NCBI GenBank assembly: GCA_026387595.1
Contig: JAPLLL010000088.1
Coordinates: 3,698-11,508, forward strand
Direction of reading: 5' to 3'
DNA: 7,811 nt
From: Candidatus Omnitrophota bacterium
Lineage (GTDB): Bacteria > Omnitrophota > Gorgyraeia > JABMQH01
The notes beneath the pieces were generated by a model, which saw nothing but the letters and a program-made list of their open reading frames with translations, did not search any database and had not been told where the DNA came from. Of the stretch, positions 1-6,437 are shown in pieces. The position numbers were made by a program, and so were the translations under genes. Positions within the stretch are counted from its first letter, which is position 1. Every line of letters begins with the position of its first letter.

Positions 1-687
1 CGCGAACCGCTTAAATCCATTGAGGTTTACCTCGGGAACAATATCGCGCCGGGTTCATTCGCCTGGGTCGTGCCGGTAAACTCAACCCGCGCCAGGATAG
101 GCCTTAGCACAAAAAAAGATTCAATGAAATACCTTTCAAACCTCATATCCAATACGCCGCTCAGCGACAAAATAAAAGATAAAAAGCCCATATTACGGAA
201 AAGGATAGTTCCTATAAGTCCCATAGACCGGACATACTTTGACAGGCTTCTCGTTGTGGGGGATTCGGCAGGGCAGGTAAAGCCCATAACCGGCGGCGGC
301 ATATTCTACGGCCTTCTGTGCGCGAGCGCAGCGTCCGAAACTATTATATCGGCCTTTAAGAAAAAAGATTTTCGCAGCCGTTGTATGCGTGGTTACGAAA
401 CAAAATGGAAAAAACTGATAGGGCTTGAATTAAAGGCAGGCAGTTTTGTCAGGAAATTCATGGGCAGCCTTAATGATGATAACATGGAGGGCCTGGTCGC
501 TACATTTAAGAAGGACCAGAAGATAAAAAATATACTCCAGAAATCGCACGCCTTTGACTGGCACAAAGACGTGATAATGCACCTTCTGAAAACACCGTCA
601 CTGTCCGGCAGGATTTACCAGAAACTTTTGTGGAACATATTCAATAAAAACGGATTTGAAAAATCCGAAGATGTATGGTATTCTTAA
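1..687 (+). CDS. Geranylgeranyl reductase family FAD-dependent oxidoreductase, C-terminal part (5' truncated)
   Basis: The frame is open from base 1 to a TAA at 685-687, so 228 residues are present and the start, with the N-terminal FAD-binding GxGxxG motif, lies upstream of the window. Two family signatures are visible. FAWVVP at about residues 20-25 of the fragment, followed by a Gly eight residues later, fits the substrate-cavity motif (Y/F)xWx(F/V)P of geranylgeranyl reductases. RLLVVGDSAGQVKPITGGGI at 82-101 is the second FAD-contacting motif (GDxAG...P.tGgGI). The C-terminal helical part with YETKWKKLIGLEL also fits. Members saturate prenyl chains of archaeal-type lipids, chlorophyll or quinone side chains. 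The substrate cannot be told from this fragment, and bacterial members are mostly uncharacterised. An ATG at base 70 is internal, because family-like sequence continues upstream of it. The next gene follows after 16 bases, so the two may be co-transcribed. Family assignment is solid; the reaction is inferred. Confidence 0.88.
   Translation, partial: REPLKSIEVYLGNNIAPGSFAWVVPVNSTRARIGLSTKKDSMKYLSNLISNTPLSDKIKDKKPILRKRIVPISPIDRTYFDRLLVVGDSAGQVKPITGGGIFYGLLCASAASETIISAFKKKDFRSRCMRGYETKWKKLIGLELKAGSFVRKFMGSLNDDNMEGLVATFKKDQKIKNILQKSHAFDWHKDVIMHLLKTPSLSGRIYQKLLWNIFNKNGFEKSEDVWYS
651..667. repeat. Perfect 7-bp inverted repeat near the end of the reductase gene
   Basis: CGGATTT at 651-657 and AAATCCG at 661-667 are exact reverse complements around a 3-base loop (GAA). 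The hairpin sits inside the coding region, 17 bases before the stop codon. No T-run follows, so it is not a classical intrinsic terminator. It overlaps the -35 box of a weak candidate promoter for the next gene. It may be coincidence. Confidence 0.4.
656..684 (+). promoter_or_regulatory. Weak candidate sigma-70-like promoter for the small exported protein
   Basis: TTGAAA (656-661) and TATTCT (679-684) are 17 bases apart, matching the consensus at 5/6 and 4/6 positions. A start around base 691 would give a leader of about 13 bases that just includes the Shine-Dalgarno. Both boxes lie inside the end of the reductase coding sequence. Read-through from upstream is an equally good explanation for expression of the next gene. 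Confidence 0.25.
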
Positions 688-692
688 ACCAT

Positions 693-700
693 AAGGAGGA
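693..700 (+). promoter_or_regulatory. Strong Shine-Dalgarno (AAGGAGGA)
   Basis: AAGGAGGA ends 3 bases before the ATG at 704, and its GGAGG core ends 4 bases before it. This is a close but near-perfect anti-16S match. It fixes the start of the small exported protein and is much stronger than the initiation signals of the other genes here, suggesting high translation of this small product. Confidence 0.8.
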
Positions 701-703
701 GTT

Positions 704-1051
704 ATGAAAAAGAGGATATGGGCAATAGTTATTCTGATAGGCATATCGGTGATCGGTTTTGATTTAGCGCACGCGGCCATCAAGGCAGCACCTACCGCCA
801 AGCCAGCAGGCAATGGAGGATATGTGATGCGTGCGAAGAAAGAGGCGCTCATGCCGATACAGGAAAGCAAGCCATTAAAAGAGATGAATTTTGTTGGCCG
901 TGCTGCGGAAGACGTACAAGGGCAAAAAGATGTCAAAATCGAAACAAAACCGGCTGAACCCCTGAAAGGACCAGAACCAAAAAAACCAGGATCAGTAGTA
1001 CCATCGCCACTGAAAACGCCACTGAAAAACGAAAACCCCAGCCAATCATAA
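704..1051 (+). CDS. Small exported Lys/Pro-rich protein of unknown function
   Basis: This 115-residue protein begins with a clear Sec signal peptide: MKKR, a hydrophobic core at about 5-19, and a likely signal peptidase I site after Ala24 (AHA/AI). There is no Cys in a lipobox, so it is not a typical lipoprotein. The mature part (about 91 residues) is rich in Lys, Pro, Ala and Glu, with little predicted fold. The tripeptide PLK recurs four times, two of these in a 12-base tandem repeat near the C-terminus. I recognise no domain. An intrinsically disordered, positively charged periplasmic or wall-interacting protein is the most that can be said. The strong Shine-Dalgarno and signal peptide support a real gene. 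It ends 8 bases from the stop of the convergent GGDEF gene. Confidence 0.75.
   Translation: MKKRIWAIVILIGISVIGFDLAHAAIKAAPTAKPAGNGGYVMRAKKEALMPIQESKPLKEMNFVGRAAEDVQGQKDVKIETKPAEPLKGPEPKKPGSVVPSPLKTPLKNENPSQS
1005..1028 (+). repeat. Tandem 12-bp direct repeat (two exact units)
   Basis: CGCCACTGAAAA occurs twice back to back (1005-1016 and 1017-1028). The unit is four codons, so it is in frame and encodes the repeated P-L-K part of SPLKTPLKN in the disordered tail. It looks like a small slippage or duplication product and may vary in copy number between strains. Confidence 0.75.
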
Positions 1052-1067
1052 CGCTCGGGTTATTTAT
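1025..1067. terminator. Candidate bidirectional intrinsic terminator between convergent genes
   Basis: Read on the minus strand, CCC-G-AGC (1059-1053) can pair with GCT-G-GGG (1042-1036) around a 10-base loop, with one central G-G mismatch. It is followed by TTTTCGTTTTT (1035-1025). On the plus strand the same hairpin is followed by TTATTTAT (1060-1067). The element could thus end the GGDEF transcript and, less efficiently, the transcript from the left. It lies largely inside the last codons of the small exported gene. The stem is short and mismatched, so this is moderate support only. Confidence 0.42.
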
Positions 1068-2382
1068 CCCGCTGGTCCAGCATAAAAACGCTGTTTGTTT
1101 TAGGCACGCCTTTCACTTTCTTTTTTACTTCGGCGCAGATATTGGTTATCTCTCCGTAGGAATTAAGCGGCCGTTTTTCATTACCTACCCCTGCCAGCGA
1201 TATGGTCATGATTGGGAATTTTTGAACGTTCCCGTCTCTGGCGTGTGCCATTATAAAACCCTGGCCCAGATCTTCTTTGTTGTATAGCGCGCGCACGCGC
1301 TTATCAAATTCTTCTGTTATATACTTGGCTACTTTTTCCGCGCGTTCCGGCGTGCTGACTATGACAAAATCGTCTCCCCCCTCATGGCCGAGAAAATCGT
1401 CATGAGCCCCAGATTTTAAACTCTCGCGCATTATATCAGCGGTCAATTTAATCGCCTTGTCACCGTCGCCGATGCCGTACTTATCGTTAAACGCCTTAAA
1501 ATTATCAAGGTCGGAATATATGACCACAAATTTTCTGCGTGTATTTATGCGCTTAGTGATCTCTTCGTGTATCATATTATTCCCCGGCAGTTTAGTGAGC
1601 GGATTAGCGTTCTCCGCGCGTTCTTTCATCTTTTCGAGCGAGGCGGTCATGTGATTAAATGTATCACCAAGCTCCTCTATCTCGTCTTTCGTTTTTATGT
1701 CTACCTTTAACTTCAGGTTTCCGCCCGCGATCTCTTTTGTGGCCCTGTTAAGGATATGGATGGGCTTTACTATGGTTCTTGTCAGGATCGACCCAAGGAT
1801 CACGTTCAATATGACCACCAGGATAGCGGTGATAACGAGCGGCAGGTATACCTGCTTCATCGCCTCTTCTATATTGCCGAGGGAAAATCTGGCCCTGACT
1901 ATATATCCAAGCATACCTTCGTCATAAAGCGGTATATATAAATCAACGAATTTTTTTTGCGGGTCAATTTGCGGGATGAACCACTTTCCTTCTTCGGGCA
2001 CCTTTGAACATTCCTCGGTTATCCTGCGGTCAGTGCGGGTAGGTTGGGTGCCAGCAGCCGCGCCAGCGATGATTTCGCCCTGCGGAGTAAATAAAACAGC
2101 ATTTTCTATCATTCCGGAATCTCTTAGGGATGAAAGCGAATTATCCAGAAGCTTTATTTTTTCCGGAGTCACTTCTGCGGTGGGATTTTCCTTTATTGTT
2201 TTTTCAAGGTTGTTTTTTATTATAAGCGCGCTCAGCTTTGCCTTATATGAATTAAACGTGGTCATTGTAGAGACCTGGTTGCGGACTTGTATTAGGCAAA
2301 AGGCCCCGGTAAAAACGATGGAAAACACGATCATCAGGGTAATGATCCTGGATTTAAGGGTATACCTTGGCAGTGCACTCAT
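1060..2382 (-). CDS. Membrane-bound sensor GGDEF-domain protein (HAMP-GGDEF, variant GGDDF motif)
   Basis: The 440-residue protein has a transmembrane helix at about 12-32, an extracytoplasmic region 33-178, a second helix at about 179-200, a HAMP domain at about 199-252 and a GGDEF domain at about 259-438. The outer region, with VLFTPQGEIIAG and a later YIPLYDEGMLGYIVRA, reads like a single Cache/PAS-type ligand-binding fold. The cyclase domain shows PLTKLPGNN (261-269), the metal-binding Asp291 in SDLDNFKAFND, YGIGDGD, and GHEGGDDF at 332-339. The signature is GGDDF, with Asp in place of the usual Glu at the fourth position. At the inhibitory I-site the RxxD Arg is replaced by Ala (AHDD, 326-329), so classical product inhibition is unlikely. 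Cyclic-di-GMP synthesis is the family role, but GGDDF members are not all proven active. It is transcribed divergently from the TPR-barrel operon, which suggests local regulation. No Shine-Dalgarno precedes the ATG. Confidence 0.9.
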   Translation of the reverse strand: MSALPRYTLKSRIITLMIVFSIVFTGAFCLIQVRNQVSTMTTFNSYKAKLSALIIKNNLEKTIKENPTAEVTPEKIKLLDNSLSSLRDSGMIENAVLFTPQGEIIAGAAAGTQPTRTDRRITEECSKVPEEGKWFIPQIDPQKKFVDLYIPLYDEGMLGYIVRARFSLGNIEEAMKQVYLPLVITAILVVILNVILGSILTRTIVKPIHILNRATKEIAGGNLKLKVDIKTKDEIEELGDTFNHMTASLEKMKERAENANPLTKLPGNNMIHEEITKRINTRRKFVVIYSDLDNFKAFNDKYGIGDGDKAIKLTADIMRESLKSGAHDDFLGHEGGDDFVIVSTPERAEKVAKYITEEFDKRVRALYNKEDLGQGFIMAHARDGNVQKFPIMTISLAGVGNEKRPLNSYGEITNICAEVKKKVKGVPKTNSVFMLDQRDK

Positions 2383-2389
2383 TTGCTTA

Positions 2390-2418
2390 AGTATATAATA
2401 TAAGTATTATATTGTCAA
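2390..2418 (-). promoter_or_regulatory. Strong sigma-70-like promoter for the GGDEF gene, probably giving a leaderless mRNA
   Basis: On the minus strand, TTGACA (complement of 2413-2418) is separated by exactly 17 bases from TATACT (complement of 2390-2395), matching 6/6 and 5/6 consensus bases. Only 7 bases separate the -10 box from the ATG at 2382, so the expected transcription start falls on or next to the A of the start codon. A perfect TATAAT (complement of 2406-2411) also exists but has no good -35; it would give a leader of about 17 bases that still lacks a Shine-Dalgarno. Confidence 0.6.
2393..2412. repeat. 8-bp inverted repeat within the GGDEF promoter spacer (possible operator)
   Basis: ATATAATA (2393-2400) and TATTATAT (2405-2412) are perfect reverse complements around TAAG. 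The 20-base element fills the -35/-10 spacer and enters the -10 box of the minus-strand promoter, the right place for a dimeric repressor. It is purely A/T in its arms, so chance symmetry in an AT-rich promoter is a real alternative. Confidence 0.4.
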
Positions 2419-2444
2419 TTCAAAGGCCCTATCAGCCGCATAAC

Positions 2445-2473
2445 TTGACTTTTCATATCTCATCAGGTAATAT
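2445..2473 (+). promoter_or_regulatory. Candidate sigma-70-like promoter for the TPR / barrel / coiled-coil operon
   Basis: TTGACT (2445-2450) and TAATAT (2468-2473) are 17 bases apart and match consensus at 5/6 and 4/6 positions. A start near 2480 would leave a leader of about 40 bases containing the Shine-Dalgarno. Its -35 box lies only 26 bases from that of the divergent GGDEF promoter, so one bound regulator could affect both directions. Confidence 0.45.
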
Positions 2474-2506
2474 TGCATAATATATAACAAACCATAGAGA
2501 TAGCAA

Positions 2507-2512
2507 GAGGAG
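2507..2512 (+). promoter_or_regulatory. Shine-Dalgarno deciding a TTG start
   Basis: GAGGAG, within AAGAGGAGAA, ends 8 bases before a TTG at 2521. No ATG or GTG lies at a suitable distance in this frame. The TTG places a positively charged N-terminus (GKR) directly before the hydrophobic anchor, which supports this start. Confidence 0.7.
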
Positions 2513-2520
2513 AACTCCAT

Positions 2521-4854
2521 TTGCTGGGTAAGCGTTTTTTTGTCGTTATCGTATTTATAGGGTTGCTGGTATTATTTTTCTTCGGATATAATGCCTATCT
2601 TGTAGACCACTCTCTTGAAGACATGAAATTTGTGCTGGAACAGGTCTCCTGGGCCCAGGACATAAACGACATGTCAAGGGTCGGGGTTCTTCTGGATGAT
2701 ATGCTGTTAGGTGAGATATCAGCGCTTGACACAGATTCAACCCGCGTTGCTAATATTGAGTTTGTAAAGGATATTGCATCGCAAGGGTTTGTCAAAAAAC
2801 AGCTTACCGATGCGGAATTCTTCCTCAGCAGACTTGTCAAGGAAAAAGAAGAAAAACGCAGCCCACTGTTGCGCTTTGCGGATAACCTGAACAACGATCT
2901 ACTGGGGCTTGTAAGGTTTTTTACAAAAGGCGGCCCGGCCGGGACAGTAAAGCGCACCGCTTTTAAACCGTCCAAGGATACCGACATATCTCTTCTTGAA
3001 ACTGCCAAAGAATATGAATCCAACTGGCAGTTTGAAAAAGCCATAAAGGCATATAACGATTTTATGGAGAAATATCCCGCCTATCCGCAGCTTGGCCTTG
3101 TTAAGCTTAAGCTCGGGGATGTATATTTTAAATCAACCGACTATAACGAAGCCAAAAAGATGTACGAGGAAATAATAAACCAATTCCAGGGCTCTGATGA
3201 AGCAAAGATGGCTGAGGTGCTGCTTAAAAAAATAAAAGACAGGATCAAAAAACAGGGAGAAGAGAAAAAAGTAAACAGCGAAATTTCCAAACTGGCAGGG
3301 TCCGGCCCGATGGCTGAAGACTATAAGGAACTAAGCCTTTCCGATTTGCAGCTTGATAAGCTGGATAATGAAACGAAAGAATTGATGGCGTCCATATCGG
3401 GTGCGCTTAAGGCGCCGAACAAAGCAGTTGCCCCGGGTGCGGATCTTATCGATAAAGCAAGGGGCCTTGAGGATGAATGGAAGCTTAAAGAGGCTCAGGG
3501 GCTTTACGAGGAATTCATCTCAAAATATCCGGCAGGCGATAATGTTATACTTGTTAAGCTGCTCCTTGCGGGCGCTTATCTTAAGTCGATGCAGTATGAC
3601 AGGGCCCTCTCAGCATACGAAAAGATTGTCGAGGAGCACCCTGATTCCGAAGAGGCAAAACTTGCGAAACGCTTCTCTGACCGCACAAAAGAAATGATAT
3701 CTGTTTATAAAAAACGGCAGTCATTGATAGATAAGATGTCAAAAATTACCAGTGCGCAGGATCTGGCGCATAATTATTACAGGCTTGGAGTTCTGAACAT
3801 TTATTTGTTTGATGTGAAGCGCGCCGAGAAGGCGTTTAAGAACGTAATGGAGCTTGCGCCGGGGACAGATCTCGCCAAGAAGGCCCAATTCAAGACTTTT
3901 TCAGAGATCATTTCGCAGAGCCCCCGGGATAAAATAGCGGCTGACGCAAAATATCAGCTTGCAAATGCCTACTACAAATGGGGCAAGTATGCTGAGGCAG
4001 CGAAAAATTACCAGGAGCTTAACAGGGATTTTGCTGGTTCAAACCTGGCGCCGCTCGCGCAGTTTCAGGCAGGATATACGTTATTGTATAATCTCCACAG
4101 CCCGCTGGAGGCCGCAGCGGCATTCGGCGAATTAAAGAAAAAATACGCGGGTTCATCATTGGATAATTATGTAAATAGCGAAGTTGTGCCGGTAGCGGAA
4201 CGGTCGTACAGGTACTATGGCTTTCTCTTGTTAAAAGAAGGAAAGCTGGAAGAAGCCGAAAACGCCTTTATAAAAGCAATAGCGGCAGATAGTAACGACG
4301 CATGGTCGCATTGCGGATTAGGGACAGCTTATGCCTTATTAAAAAATTACGACGAAGGCATTAAACTTGCCCAGGAAGGCGTAAGCCTTTCTTCAGATGC
4401 TTATACGCATGCTGCCCTCGGGTTTGTCTACCAGGAAAAAGGCGATTACCAAAAAGCCATAGAGGAATATAAGCGCTCCATCGAATATGAGCCATCCTAT
4501 TTTGCCGCTTATTATAATCTTGGGAGGGTATATATACTAACCGAGCAGTATGAACTTGCCATAAAAGAACTGAAGGGTGCGGTAAAGGCGCAGCCCAATA
4601 TTGCCTATGCTCACAATGACCTGGGATATGTCTACGCGTCCAACGGCCAGATCGTCAGCGCTGAAAACGAATTTAAAGAGGCCCTTCTTAATGATCCGCA
4701 TATGACAGAGGCCAGTTACAATTTGGGCATACTATATGAGACATCCGGCAGGTACCAAAGAGCCGCCCATTACTTCAGGCAGGTCCTTTCGGATATGCCT
4801 GATTTTGAGCCGGCGAAGCAGCAGCTTGAATATGTGGAAACGAAAATAAAATAA
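2521..4854 (+). CDS. Membrane-anchored multi-TPR protein
   Basis: This 777-residue protein starts at TTG. LGKR followed by a hydrophobic stretch (about 6-28) without a clear cleavage site indicates an uncleaved signal anchor, with the rest in the periplasm by the positive-inside rule. Residues 30-150 are helical and not recognised. Two related TPR-like modules occupy about 158-245 and 310-395, joined by a charged linker. Further TPR-type pairs lie at about 414-450 and 474-545, and a regular array of canonical 34-residue TPRs runs from about 563 to 765 (for example YYNLGRVYILTEQYELAIKE). TPR arrays bind other proteins. Periplasmic relatives serve outer-membrane protein assembly, polysaccharide export (PelB/PgaA-type scaffolds) or cell-envelope coordination. 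No catalytic motif is visible. The stop overlaps the start of the barrel gene (TAATG), so the two are probably made together and may interact. The specific role is inferred. Confidence 0.88.
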   Translation: MLGKRFFVVIVFIGLLVLFFFGYNAYLVDHSLEDMKFVLEQVSWAQDINDMSRVGVLLDDMLLGEISALDTDSTRVANIEFVKDIASQGFVKKQLTDAEFFLSRLVKEKEEKRSPLLRFADNLNNDLLGLVRFFTKGGPAGTVKRTAFKPSKDTDISLLETAKEYESNWQFEKAIKAYNDFMEKYPAYPQLGLVKLKLGDVYFKSTDYNEAKKMYEEIINQFQGSDEAKMAEVLLKKIKDRIKKQGEEKKVNSEISKLAGSGPMAEDYKELSLSDLQLDKLDNETKELMASISGALKAPNKAVAPGADLIDKARGLEDEWKLKEAQGLYEEFISKYPAGDNVILVKLLLAGAYLKSMQYDRALSAYEKIVEEHPDSEEAKLAKRFSDRTKEMISVYKKRQSLIDKMSKITSAQDLAHNYYRLGVLNIYLFDVKRAEKAFKNVMELAPGTDLAKKAQFKTFSEIISQSPRDKIAADAKYQLANAYYKWGKYAEAAKNYQELNRDFAGSNLAPLAQFQAGYTLLYNLHSPLEAAAAFGELKKKYAGSSLDNYVNSEVVPVAERSYRYYGFLLLKEGKLEEAENAFIKAIAADSNDAWSHCGLGTAYALLKNYDEGIKLAQEGVSLSSDAYTHAALGFVYQEKGDYQKAIEEYKRSIEYEPSYFAAYYNLGRVYILTEQYELAIKELKGAVKAQPNIAYAHNDLGYVYASNGQIVSAENEFKEALLNDPHMTEASYNLGILYETSGRYQRAAHYFRQVLSDMPDFEPAKQQLEYVETKIK
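2992..3705 (+). repeat. Internal duplication of a TPR-like module in the TPR protein
   Basis: Residues about 158-245 and 310-395 align over their length with an offset near 151 residues. They share EKYPA/SKYPA, LVKLKLGDVYFKS/LVKLLLAGAYLKS, MYEEII/AYEKIV and SDEAKMA/SEEAKLA. The similarity is clear in protein but not striking in DNA, so the duplication is old. The spans are 2992-3255 and 3448-3705, with a charged linker between them. Confidence 0.65.
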
Positions 4855-6437
4855 TGAGATTTTTATACATAAGTTTAACGGCACTTGCGTTATTGCAGTT
4901 TTCGGCCTCAACACAGGCCGCAGAAGAATCAGCCCCGGTTCCTGTTGTTTCGGATTCAGGAGCTGGGGCGCAGCCTGTAGCCGCATACTCTCAAGAAGCC
5001 GAAACCGAAGTAACTCCGCCTTCCGGAGAAACGGGCGAAGAGTACGATGTCACGAAAACGATCGAAAGGGGTAAAGAAATCATACGCGCGCAGAAAGAAC
5101 AGCTGATGCAGAAAGAGCCCACAAAGGAAGAAAAACAAAAAGTAGCGGAAGAAGAAGCGGTTGATCTAAGGCGCGAGGTTTATCAGCAGCAGATCATACA
5201 GGAAGTCGAATACCAAAGCACAGCAGTTTCGCTGGAAAACGAACTTATGCGTGAAAGGTTCCGCCAGGAGATCATGATACAGGGTGGCAGGCAGCCTGCA
5301 CGGCCGGCCGGTTTCAAGAAACAGAAATTCCAGTTAAGGCTAAGCGAGGCATGTGACGACAATATCTATCTGGATAAAACAGATGCAAAGAAAGATTATA
5401 TCACCAAGATCTCGCCGTCTTTTTTATTTTCAGCAAATACAAAACATATTATGGTGGACGCAAATTACGCTGTTGATTATACATATTATGCAAGCGATAA
5501 AAACAGGAAACAGGACGGCTTCAGCCATCTCCTTTACACGTATATACGTCCTGGAGCGACCTCGTTTCCGTTCCTGAAAGGCCGCGGCGGTAAATTTGGC
5601 ATAGAAATACAAAACACATTTGAGCCCCGCATAACAAATATTCCGGGCGGCGACCAGACGGTACGCGAAACGAGAAAATATAATAAATTTGTCATGCCGC
5701 TGGATTATTACATGACGAAAAAACTTACATTGTCCATGGAATATGTAAATGTCTATGAACGGTATATAAAACCGGAATTTCAATTTCAGGGTTCTACGGA
5801 CAATTCCTTATCCCCGAAGGTATTTTTTCACATAAGGCCTAAATGGTCGCTTTTTGCAGGGTATACCTATGGCATAAGGGACTACCCGAAATTTGCGGGC
5901 GGAGACGGTGATTCCGACTACCACCGTGTAAGCGCCGGTCTTACCGGTATATTGTTTACGAAAGTGCGGAGCCGTTTTGAACTGGGGAATGAGTGGCGCA
6001 ATTGGAAATCATCCATAAGAGGGGATACGAGCAAAATGTTTTTTAAGGCGTCGCTGGTCAATAAATTCAGCTCTTCTACGAAAGGTCTTCTGCAATACAA
6101 CCATTTGATGCAGCAAACCACTAATGTTGACCCCGATACGCCATATTACATCTATGACAGTTTTTATGTCGATTTGGAGCACAAACTTACAAACAAGCTT
6201 AGGGGTATTTTGGGGTTTAACTGCTACCAGAACAACTTTGACCGCCCTGAGACGATCTCCGGAGATACGAAGGTAAGGCGCGACAGGGTGTTCAAACCCC
6301 AGATCGGGTTTAAGTATTATTTTAAACAAGACTTTTTTGCGGATTTATACTATACTTATACAAGGTGTGTTTCTACCTTCAGCGCGAATGATTATACGGA
6401 TAATAAACTAACAGCGGGGTTAAATGTACCATTCTAA
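4854..6437 (+). CDS. Outer-membrane beta-barrel protein (putative beta-barrel porin 2 / EpsL-like) with charged periplasmic extension
   Basis: The 527-residue precursor has a signal peptide (MRFLYISLTALALL, likely cut after Ala22 or Ala23). An Ala/Pro/Glu-rich stretch (to about 60) is followed by a highly charged helical, coiled-coil-prone segment (about 65-145), and then a barrel domain from about 158 to the end. The barrel shows alternating aromatic and polar strands (DYTYYASD, WSLFAGYTYGI, FFADLYYTYT). Its last strand LTAGLNVPF ends in Phe with hydrophobic residues at -3, -5 and -9, the typical BAM recognition pattern. The first strands, SEACDDNIYLD followed by DYITKISPSF, resemble the opening DN-x-y and D-x-i-t-x-i-s-P pattern of the beta-barrel porin 2 family, which includes EpsL of exopolysaccharide operons. 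Family recall is by eye. The ATG overlaps the upstream stop, with no good Shine-Dalgarno, so translation is probably coupled. Function is perhaps export or surface exposure; unproven. Confidence 0.82.
   Translation: MRFLYISLTALALLQFSASTQAAEESAPVPVVSDSGAGAQPVAAYSQEAETEVTPPSGETGEEYDVTKTIERGKEIIRAQKEQLMQKEPTKEEKQKVAEEEAVDLRREVYQQQIIQEVEYQSTAVSLENELMRERFRQEIMIQGGRQPARPAGFKKQKFQLRLSEACDDNIYLDKTDAKKDYITKISPSFLFSANTKHIMVDANYAVDYTYYASDKNRKQDGFSHLLYTYIRPGATSFPFLKGRGGKFGIEIQNTFEPRITNIPGGDQTVRETRKYNKFVMPLDYYMTKKLTLSMEYVNVYERYIKPEFQFQGSTDNSLSPKVFFHIRPKWSLFAGYTYGIRDYPKFAGGDGDSDYHRVSAGLTGILFTKVRSRFELGNEWRNWKSSIRGDTSKMFFKASLVNKFSSSTKGLLQYNHLMQQTTNVDPDTPYYIYDSFYVDLEHKLTNKLRGILGFNCYQNNFDRPETISGDTKVRRDRVFKPQIGFKYYFKQDFFADLYYTYTRCVSTFSANDYTDNKLTAGLNVPF

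Noticed and set aside
70..72. ATG at base 70 as the true start of the reductase
   Set aside because: The frame and family-like sequence continue upstream to base 1, and half of the FAWVVP substrate motif would be lost.
598..936. Antisense open frame across the reductase end and the small exported gene
   Set aside because: It spans a well-supported gene junction with a strong Shine-Dalgarno on the other strand and shows no recognisable protein features.
2406..2411. Perfect minus-strand TATAAT as main -10 box of the GGDEF gene
   Set aside because: No reasonable -35 lies 16-18 bases upstream, while TTGACA is exactly 17 bases from TATACT. It is kept only as an alternative.
2595..3044. Ser-rich antisense frame inside the TPR gene
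   Set aside because: Ser/Arg-rich shadow of the TPR coding sequence; there is no start signal, and the sense frame is clearly the coding one.
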